Positions 58,717-64,000 of a DNA stretch of 64,000 bases are shown here, in pieces (positions within the stretch are counted from its first letter, which is position 1; each line of letters begins with the position of its first letter). Below the pieces are notes generated by a model. That model saw only the letters and a list, made by a program, of their open reading frames with translations, was not told the DNA's origin and did not search any database. The stretch lies in NCBI GenBank assembly GCA_951813555.1, contig OX638344.1, positions 3,745,526-3,809,525 on the forward strand. The letters run 5' to 3'. The position numbers were made by a program, and so were the translations under genes. This DNA is from an uncultured Acidimicrobiales bacterium (lineage in GTDB: Bacteria; Actinomycetota; Acidimicrobiia; Acidimicrobiales; Bin134).

Positions 58717-59676
58717 TCACAGCATCGAAGGCTGGAGGAGAAGCTCTCCGCTGGCAGCGCGCAGCCTGCCCGAGTCGGCAACAAGGGGCACGATGTCCTC
58801 GACCGACTCAACCTCTGTCGCCTGACCCGAGTCGACCATGGCCATAGCCCAATCCTGCTCCGTGACCAGGGACTTGATAAGGAAGACACGCTTTCCATGC
58901 TCATATGCCAATCGAGCCTGCATCTTGGCCCCAGAGGTCTTGGACGCCTCGATGACCACCGTTCCCTGCGAGATTCCTGAAGTGACCTCATTGCGCTTGC
59001 GGAACGTCCACTGAGCTGGTTGAGCCGTCGGGAAAAACTGGGACACGACAAGCCCACCAGTCGAGAGGATCTCGTCGACCAACTCCATGTTCGACTTCGG
59101 ATAGATCCTGGTGATGCCGGTGCCGTAGACCGCTATGGTCCGCCCCCCGTGAGCAACAGTGGCCCGGTGGGCTGCGCTGTCTATGCCCTCGGCAAGACCA
59201 GAGGTGACCGCGATATCCCTCTCGGCCAGCGCGCTAGCCATCCGCTCGGCGCGCCTGATCCCCTCAAGGGAAGGCTTGCGGGTACCCACAACTGCCACTG
59301 ACCTAGCGTCGCGGCCAGCATCAAGCGCTCCCCGGTAGAAGACAAACGGCGGCAAGTTGTGGATGAAGCGGAGATTGACCGGGTAGTCATCATCAAAGAC
59401 CGTCGTCAGTCGAGCACCAACTGCGCCTGCCGCCTCAACCTCCCGGTCGGCCTGCGCAAACGCTGAGGCCCACTGGCCTTCTGTAGCCGTGGCTGCAACC
59501 CATCCAGTCCGACGCGCCCGAGCCCCGGACTCGACCACCTCACCGCTCAACAGGCCCTCTAGCGACTGCTCCCGATATGCCTGACGGGCAATCACTCCCC
59601 AGTCGCATCGGTCTTCGCCCATCGTCAAGCTGCACAAGGCGAGAAGATCGCGTTGCTCTGTCGTTATCCCGACCAT
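58717..59676 (-). CDS. DprA/Smf-like SLOG-domain protein, ShosA-like
   Basis: The 319-residue protein has VAVVGTRKPS at residues 127-136, TSGLAEGIDSAAHRATV at about 158-174, YGTGITRIYPKSN at about 184-196 and TFRKRNEVTSGIS, GTVVIEAS, the Rossmann-like SLOG fold of DprA. The N-terminal part lacks the usual long SAM-domain layout and the C-terminal winged helix is absent or short. DprA loads RecA on single-stranded DNA in competence; ShosA of ShosTA systems is DprA-like. A GGGGGA signal precedes the ATG at 59676. It is first in a two-gene operon with the phosphoribosyltransferase. Confidence 0.85.
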   Translation of the reverse strand: MVGITTEQRDLLALCSLTMGEDRCDWGVIARQAYREQSLEGLLSGEVVESGARARRTGWVAATATEGQWASAFAQADREVEAAGAVGARLTTVFDDDYPVNLRFIHNLPPFVFYRGALDAGRDARSVAVVGTRKPSLEGIRRAERMASALAERDIAVTSGLAEGIDSAAHRATVAHGGRTIAVYGTGITRIYPKSNMELVDEILSTGGLVVSQFFPTAQPAQWTFRKRNEVTSGISQGTVVIEASKTSGAKMQARLAYEHGKRVFLIKSLVTEQDWAMAMVDSGQATEVESVEDIVPLVADSGRLRAASGELLLQPSML

Positions 59677-60015
59677 TGAGATCCCCCTACTCGTCGCACG
59701 TCTTCAAGGGTCCAGCCAATCTGGCTGACTTCAGACTATAAGCACCGACGGTGACAACTTGGGACCCGATCCTTGGCCGAACTTGCGCTAAATCGGCATT
59801 TCCATGGGATGACCCAGTCTTGGACTTCCAGGGCGCCACAAACGCCCCACCGACAACTGGATCTGCGACTGTCAGTGGCGGCATTGCCGGATGCCGCCAC
59901 TGAATGATGGGTCTGGGAGCCAGCTACCTGGCTAACTCAGTGTCTCGCCGATGTAGTGGGCACACGTGCCTTTCTCTGACTCGCTTTGGCAGAATGTGAA
60001 AAAGGAGACGCTCCC
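59677..60015. other. Intergenic space with probable divergent promoters
   Basis: About 340 bp between the DprA-like gene and the next small gene, which read away from each other. It must hold two promoters, but no convincing -35/-10 pairs were found. A 65-codon open frame on the minus strand (59687-59884) has no family-like sequence and was not accepted. Confidence 0.5.
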
Positions 60016-60270
60016 ATGCCCCATCTAATCGAGCTGGACGGTCGTCGGCGGGCGGCCCTTGGAAAGCTCGGAAAGCCCGAGCAGACCCGGTACCTCGTCA
60101 CCGAGCATCCTGATGGATCGCTATTGCTCACGCCAGCGGTTGTCATGACCGCGCACGAGGCAGCGCTGTTGCGCAATCCCGAGCTCGTAGCCCAAATCGA
60201 AGAAGACCTGGCCGAACCGTCAAAGGCCGCCCCATCTTCAGCCCGTCGGCCGACGTCCGTCCAGGCCTAG
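60016..60270 (+). CDS. Small AbrB/SpoVT-like DNA-binding protein (putative antitoxin)
   Basis: The 84-residue protein begins MPHLIELDGRRRAALGKLGKPEQTRYLVTEHPDGSLLLTPAVVMTAHEAALL. The pattern of a short beta hairpin with DGRRR and a PDGSLLLTPA strand resembles AbrB/SpoVT swapped-hairpin proteins often used as antitoxins. AAGGAGA before the ATG supports the start at 60016 rather than 59986. No toxin gene follows directly, as the next gene is on the other strand, so it may be a stand-alone regulator. Confidence 0.65.
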   Translation: MPHLIELDGRRRAALGKLGKPEQTRYLVTEHPDGSLLLTPAVVMTAHEAALLRNPELVAQIEEDLAEPSKAAPSSARRPTSVQA

Positions 60271-60288
60271 GTCCCTATTTGCCGCCGG

Positions 60289-60822
60289 TCAATCCCCCGG
60301 CAGTCGACTCCACATCACGATGTCGGGCTGGTCGTCTTTGACCGGTTCCCAAGCCCGTAGTACGCCTTCCCGCAGATAGCCGCAGCTTTCGGCCACCCTT
60401 TGGGACGCGGGATTGGCGACATGGGTCACCAGATGAACGCGGGCCAGGTCGTGCTCGGAGAATGCCCAATCGGTTAACAGATTTAGGGCTTCGGAGGCGA
60501 TTCCTTGGCCCCGGTACTGCCGGTCGAGCCAATAGAACGCCTCCCCTCGCCGGAATTGGGGTTCCAGCAGGATGCCCATTTGGCCGATGCAGCGGTCCGA
60601 GGGAGGCAGTGTGATAGCGAAAGCGAAAAGGCCCTGTTCCCTCCGCGCCAGCCGCTGCTCAATCCACTCTCGAGCCTGCGCTTCAGACATCGCTTCCGGC
60701 ATCATCGTGAATCGGAGAATGTCCGGGTCCCGGCACGACTCAGCGATATCGACTGCGTCCCCTTCTCGAAACGGTCGCAAGAGCACGCGCTCCCCGGCAA
60801 TCGTCGTGAACGGCACAGCCAC
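60289..60822 (-). CDS. GNAT acetyltransferase, RimJ/RimL type
   Basis: The 177-residue protein has TTIAGERVLLRPFREGDAVDIAES, the start pattern of RimJ/RimL-like acetyltransferases, then WLDRQYRGQGIASEALNLLTDWAF, with the acetyl-CoA loop RGQGIA, and THVANPASQRVAESCGYLREGVLRAW, a typical ending. Substrates may be ribosomal proteins, amines or antibiotics. The GTG at 60822 is chosen because the family motif begins a few residues later; open frame extends to 61116 without similarity. Confidence 0.88.
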   Translation of the reverse strand: MAVPFTTIAGERVLLRPFREGDAVDIAESCRDPDILRFTMMPEAMSEAQAREWIEQRLARREQGLFAFAITLPPSDRCIGQMGILLEPQFRRGEAFYWLDRQYRGQGIASEALNLLTDWAFSEHDLARVHLVTHVANPASQRVAESCGYLREGVLRAWEPVKDDQPDIVMWSRLPGD

Positions 60823-60992
60823 AACCCCCAGTCTCCCAGAGCCCCAAGCCTGTGCATCCCTCAATTTGATCACCAATCGGGCATCACCGGGACTCATTGG
60901 CCATTGCGTAGGGAACCTCTGCCTCAATATGCTGGGATTCTGCATTGCCCGAATACAAGGCGGAATTGTAAGCCACCTTGTAGACTGCTCGC

Positions 60993-61235
60993 ATGTCAAG
61001 CACGGGAACGCTGAAGGTGTCGTCTCGGGGGCAGATGAGCCTTCCGGCGACGGCTCGCCACCACTGGGGCCTCGACAAAGGGGGCGAGATCGGCTACTTG
61101 CATCTGGGCGGCGCACTCCTGCTGATACCGGGCAACGTCGAAAAGCTGCGGGCCGAGCTGCTCGCCGCCATCACCGACGAGATCTGGGAGCAGGCCGCGG
61201 CCGGCTTCGGCGACCCCGACCTGGCCAGCGGGTGA
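60993..61235 (+). CDS. AbrB-family antitoxin
   Basis: The 80-residue protein begins TGTLKVSSRGQMSLPATARHHWGLDKGGEIGYLHLGGALLLIP, a clear AbrB/SpoVT swapped-hairpin domain with the S-x-x-G-Q-M-x-L-P core. The C-terminal part is an acidic helix of the kind that binds a toxin. Its stop overlaps the GTG start of the next gene (GTGA), so the two are translationally coupled, as expected for an antitoxin-toxin pair. Confidence 0.85.
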   Translation: MSSTGTLKVSSRGQMSLPATARHHWGLDKGGEIGYLHLGGALLLIPGNVEKLRAELLAAITDEIWEQAAAGFGDPDLASG

Positions 61236-61651
61236 CCCAGCTCGTCGACGACAGGGTCCTCTCCGCCCTGCTGCAAGGGGAAGCCCCGCCGGACCCCGGC
61301 CAGCCCGTCTACACCACCGGCTGCTGGTACGTGCGTCTCTGCCAGGCAGCGCTGAGCTCAACGGTCAGCGGGACGCTCTCCAGCTCGTTCGCCGAGCTGC
61401 CCCCCAATCTCGTCCCCCGAGCACTGCATTCACTGCTCGAGCTTCCCGAAGAGATCGGGCTGGTGAGCCTGCAAACACTGGCCCCGCTGATCGGCCAGCT
61501 GCGCAGCCGCCATCGCCAGCTCAACTTGCTATCGGTTGAAGCGCTGGCCGCCGCTCTGCACCTGAACGCCCAGGTCTACCTGCTCACCCCCTCGCCTCCC
61601 CTCCAGAACGCTCTCGCCGCCGAAGGCCGCCAAGCCGTCATCTTGGCTTGA
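61232..61651 (+). CDS. PIN-like putative toxin coupled to an AbrB antitoxin
   Basis: The 139-residue protein begins VTQLVDDRVLSALLQGEAPP, then VYTTGCWYVRLCQAAL, ALHSLLELPEEIGLVSLQTL and LNLLSVEALAAALHLNAQVYLLTPSPPLQNALAAEG. The order of a first Asp near the N terminus, a middle helix bundle and a late Leu-Ser-x-Glu-Ala segment is PIN-like, but the standard VapC acidic residues are not all evident. The position after an AbrB gene with overlapping codons supports a toxin role. The family is not one I can name. Confidence 0.65.
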   Translation: MTQLVDDRVLSALLQGEAPPDPGQPVYTTGCWYVRLCQAALSSTVSGTLSSSFAELPPNLVPRALHSLLELPEEIGLVSLQTLAPLIGQLRSRHRQLNLLSVEALAAALHLNAQVYLLTPSPPLQNALAAEGRQAVILA

Positions 61652-61712
61652 CACGCAGGCCCGCGGCCATTGGCGCGAGCCATCGTCAAGATACTGGAAC
61701 GACTTATGGGAA

Positions 61713-62129
61713 TCACCGGGAAGCGTCGAGGCAATTCACCGGGCCCTTCCAAGTGAGCATTTGCTGGTCCAAGGTGAGCACAGGGCACTCCTGGACCATT
61801 GCGGTGGCCAGGATGAATCGGTCTGCGGTGTCCCCGGTGGCCAGGCCCATCTCCCCCAATCGGGCGGCCTGTTCTGCTTCCATCGATCCGATGGGCAGAT
61901 CCCTGACTCCGGCGGCAACCATTCGCATCCGGAGAAGGGCCACGTTGAGCTCAACTGCTAAGCGCCGCTTGGCCTGCAACAGGGCCAACTCCCAATAGGT
62001 GATCGCGCTGACCACCGCCTCGCCCCGCCGGGTGGCTTGGTCTACCCGTGCGATGGCTTCGGTCCCGAGCTTGCCGTCAGCCACTCCCCAACAGAACCGG
62101 AGCACGACATTGGTGTCCAGCAGAAGCAT
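61713..62129 (-). CDS. vapC: VapC-type PIN-domain toxin
   Basis: The 138-residue PIN protein starts MLLLDTNVVLRFCWG with the first Asp, then SAITYWELALLQAKRRL with the Glu, DTADRFILATAMVQECPVLTLDQQML with the third and fourth acidic residues. It is a typical VapC ribonuclease. It follows the antitoxin gene with 1-nt overlap. Distinct in sequence from the vapC at 38807. Confidence 0.93.
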   Translation of the reverse strand: MLLLDTNVVLRFCWGVADGKLGTEAIARVDQATRRGEAVVSAITYWELALLQAKRRLAVELNVALLRMRMVAAGVRDLPIGSMEAEQAARLGEMGLATGDTADRFILATAMVQECPVLTLDQQMLTWKGPVNCLDASR

Positions 62130-62470
62130 CAGCCGTCTTGGTCGGATGAGCCGATTATGAGATCGGGTTCTTGCCTGTCCCAGCTGGAGAGAACTTCCTC
62201 GGAGGCCTCCTCATGGCCTGCACCCACGGATTCATTGTCGAAATCGAACCCTTCGGGCAGCGCGATGATGTCCCGACAAAATCCAAAGAGCGACCCAGTG
62301 AACTCTTCTCGAGGAGAACGAGGAGCGCGGACCTCAGCAACTGGCCGGCCGTTCTTGGTTATGACGATCTCCTGGCCAGCGCACACCGCATCCAAAAGCG
62401 GCCCGCAATTGGCCCGGAACTCGCTCACCGAAACGGCTACAGAAGGCAGGTGATCGCCACGAAGTGCCAC
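62129..62470 (-). CDS. vapB: Phd/YefM-family antitoxin (VapB)
   Basis: The 113-residue protein has SVSEFRANCGPLLDAVCAGQEIVITKNGRPVAEVRAPRSP, the Phd/YefM fold, and an acidic C-terminal half (FDFDNESVGAGHEEASEE) that would neutralise the PIN toxin. The start is set at GTG 62470, preceded by GGGCAGG; longer upstream frame is not family-like. A TTGTACA direct repeat lies about 30 nt upstream and may be its operator. Confidence 0.85.
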   Translation of the reverse strand: MALRGDHLPSVAVSVSEFRANCGPLLDAVCAGQEIVITKNGRPVAEVRAPRSPREEFTGSLFGFCRDIIALPEGFDFDNESVGAGHEEASEEVLSSWDRQEPDLIIGSSDQDG

Positions 62471-62498
62471 CCTGCCCAGGCTAACGGCACGATCCCGT

Positions 62499-62515
62499 GT
62501 TGTACATGCTTGTAC
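62499..62515. promoter_or_regulatory. Two TTGTACA elements with 10-bp spacing, putative vapBC operator
   Basis: TTGTACA at 62499-62505 and again at 62509-62515 start 10 bp apart, one helical turn, and each contains the palindrome TGTACA. They lie about 30 nt upstream of the vapB start on the minus strand. Confidence 0.45.
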
Positions 62516-62624
62516 ACAATTCGGCGGCCAGCCGGCAAGCAGTCGGCAACCCGGTAGTTCTGCAAATCCCTCAGCCTCTTTAGGTGTCGGGCTATACCAT
62601 CCTCCTGCTCGAAGGAGATCCCGC

Positions 62625-63650
62625 ATGACCGAGAAGCCTGATCCGTTGGCTGTCCCCTTCGGGACCGTTTTCTGTGACTGGATGACCACGGCGCGAGCCG
62701 AAGACGGGCTGCTGGTCTATGGCGGGTCGCCAGAGCACTTCGGGGACTTGACCATCAGTCCGGCCGCACACGTGCTGCACTACGGAAGCTCCATCTTTGA
62801 AGGGCTCAAGGCCCACCGCCAGCCCGATGGATCGGTGGCGATCTTCCGACTGGACACTCATGTCGCACGCATGGTCACCAGCGCCGCCCTCTTGCGGCTG
62901 CCCGAGATTGACCCCGACATCTTGTTGCAGATGATTGTCGACGCGGTCAAGGCCAACGCTGATGAGGTACCAGAGCCGCCCGGGTCGCTCTACATCCGTC
63001 CAACGTTTGTGGGTACTGGTGCCGACATCGGGGCCGCGGCCCATCCCGCCCCCAGCGCGCTGCTGTTTGTCGTGAACTCCCCGGTGGGCGACTACTTCAA
63101 GGGGGGAATACGACCCCTCACCCTTCAATTGGAGACGTTGACTCCCCGCACCGTCCCCCAGTTCGGCATGGTGAAGTGCGCCGCCAACTACGCCATGGCC
63201 CTGGGCTCAACCATGGACGCCATGGCCAGCAACGAGGCAATCGACCAGGTACTGTTCGCCACCGACGGCGACATCACCGAGACCGGGGCCTCGAACTTCT
63301 TTTTGGCAGACAACGAGCGGGTCGTCACCCGGCACCTCGACGAGTCCTTTCTCCACGGCGTGACCCGGGACTCAGTGATCCAGCTAGCCCGGCACCATGG
63401 TTACGAAATCGAGGAACGCCCAATCGATCCCGAAGAGCTCATCGACTGGTCCGAGCGAGGCGAAGCATTTCTGTCCGGCACAGCCGCCGGCATCGCACCC
63501 GTCGGCACCATCCTCTACTCGGGCAAGACACTCACGATCGGCAGCGGCCAGCCAGGCCCCAACACCATGCGGCTACGCCAAGCCCTCACCGACATCCAAA
63601 CGGGCACAGCACCCGACCAATTCAACTGGCGCAAGACAATACGAAGCTAG
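62625..63650 (+). CDS. ilvE: Branched-chain amino acid aminotransferase
   Basis: The 341-residue class IV PLP enzyme converts leucine, isoleucine and valine to keto acids and back. HVLHYGSSIFEGLKAHRQ, the phosphate-binding LYIRPTFVGTG, the PLP-lysine context GMVKCAANYAMAL, and ITETGASNFFL match the BCAT family, as does the closing GTAAGIAPV. An AAGGAG signal precedes the ATG. It starts a new unit reading away from the vapBC operon and is likely a housekeeping gene. Confidence 0.95.
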   Translation: MTEKPDPLAVPFGTVFCDWMTTARAEDGLLVYGGSPEHFGDLTISPAAHVLHYGSSIFEGLKAHRQPDGSVAIFRLDTHVARMVTSAALLRLPEIDPDILLQMIVDAVKANADEVPEPPGSLYIRPTFVGTGADIGAAAHPAPSALLFVVNSPVGDYFKGGIRPLTLQLETLTPRTVPQFGMVKCAANYAMALGSTMDAMASNEAIDQVLFATDGDITETGASNFFLADNERVVTRHLDESFLHGVTRDSVIQLARHHGYEIEERPIDPEELIDWSERGEAFLSGTAAGIAPVGTILYSGKTLTIGSGQPGPNTMRLRQALTDIQTGTAPDQFNWRKTIRS

Positions 63651-63859
63651 AACCCACAAGAGCTCTCGGAATCTCACGCAAAAATGTCGTCTGGACAATG
63701 ACGAGGCCGCATAGCGGGGCTGTTTTCACCGGGTCTCGGCTCGCAGCTTTCTCGCGGCTGAATTGCGCCCCGTCTGTTAGCTTCACCTGCAGCTTGAGAT
63801 GGCCCTCTGAGAACGCTCAGCGGACCATGCTCGACGAGTGAGTGCTCTAGGAGGCAGAC

Positions 63860-64000
63860 ATGTCCGATGTACAAGCCATGGCAGACAGCGCCGGCGCCGG
63901 TTATCCGGCACGGCTTGATGTGGAGTATCCCGAATCGGGGCTCAGTCGGGTGAAGACGCTTTTCCGCATCGTGCTGCTCATCCCCATCGCCATCTTGGCC
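63860..64000 (+). CDS. DUF4389 family membrane protein, 5' part
   Basis: The frame starts at ATG 63860 after TAGGAGG and runs off the window edge, giving 47 residues. YPARLDVEYPESGLSRVKTLFRIVLLIPIAIL matches the start of DUF4389, whose members have several membrane spans and unknown function. The first hydrophobic segment begins at about residue 36 and is cut by the window end. Confidence 0.85.
   Translation, partial: MSDVQAMADSAGAGYPARLDVEYPESGLSRVKTLFRIVLLIPIAILA

Noticed and set aside
59687..59884. A 65-codon open frame on the minus strand in the space before the DprA-like gene
   Set aside because: No start signal, no family-like pattern and an internal composition like noncoding DNA.

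Overview
The window is high-GC bacterial DNA, almost certainly from an actinobacterium and plausibly from Acidimicrobiia or a related environmental lineage. The lineage call rests on a WhiB-type iron-sulfur regulator, a NucS/EndoMS mismatch endonuclease, a mycothiol conjugate amidase-like enzyme, a predicted F420-dependent LLM oxidoreductase, a geranylgeranyl-reductase-type flavoprotein and many CoA-ester enzymes. No rRNA, tRNA, IS element or CRISPR array was seen. Coding density is high, with many ATGA/GTGA start-stop overlaps. Several transcription units appear to begin leaderless: a TANNNT hexamer sits 6-8 nt before the start codon and no Shine-Dalgarno is visible.

Layout. 1-5.7 kb: photolyase end, methyltransferase, P450, methyltransferase, VOC protein, SDR, DUF2784 protein and a cyclase-family hydrolase. 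5.8-16.9 kb: cobyric acid synthase, a DHA2 efflux pump, then acyl-CoA metabolism (acyl-CoA synthetase, two enoyl-CoA hydratases, SDR, a kinase of the ACAD10/LvaA type) with an Ogt repair protein. 15.2-20.4 kb: sulfate activation (SLC13 permease with RCK_C domains, fused Sat-CysC, two CysQ-like phosphatases). 20.5-28.1 kb: NucS, a VanW wall protein, a flavoprotein reductase, SDR, PAP2 phosphatase, a methyltransferase-Mug glycosylase fusion and the LLM oxidoreductase. 28.1-31.7 kb: polyhydroxyalkanoate genes (PhaC, phasin, 3-hydroxybutyryl-CoA dehydrogenase, XRE regulator). 31.8-38.8 kb: a lipoprotein nuclease, a YdjC-like protein, an SCP2-like protein, Mca, an esterase, WhiB divergent from a second DHA2 pump, and an L-carnitine dehydrogenase-like enzyme.

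Two accessory blocks stand out. The first (38.8-44.0 kb) carries vapBC, an orphan HigA-like regulator, a Type II restriction-modification pair resembling SmaI/M.SmaI, and a higBA pair. The second (57.9-62.5 kb) carries an operon of a DprA-like protein and a phosphoribosyltransferase, the gene pair of the ShosTA anti-phage/toxin-antitoxin family, then an AbrB-like protein, an AbrB plus PIN-like pair and a second vapBC. Between them lie a divergent P450/CoA-transferase/alcohol dehydrogenase group (44.1-48.9 kb) and a six-gene operon (49.3-55.9 kb) with a polyamine-type ABC transporter, a class III aminotransferase and an N-carbamoyl-amino-acid hydrolase, read away from a TetR gene across a perfect palindrome. 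The window ends with branched-chain aminotransferase and the start of a DUF4389 membrane protein.

The most notable points are the ShosTA-like operon; the SmaI-like system whose methylase start sits just behind a palindrome containing its -10 hexamer; a 39-bp tandem triplication that copies the start region of the first cysQ gene; and the ureido/amine catabolic operon.
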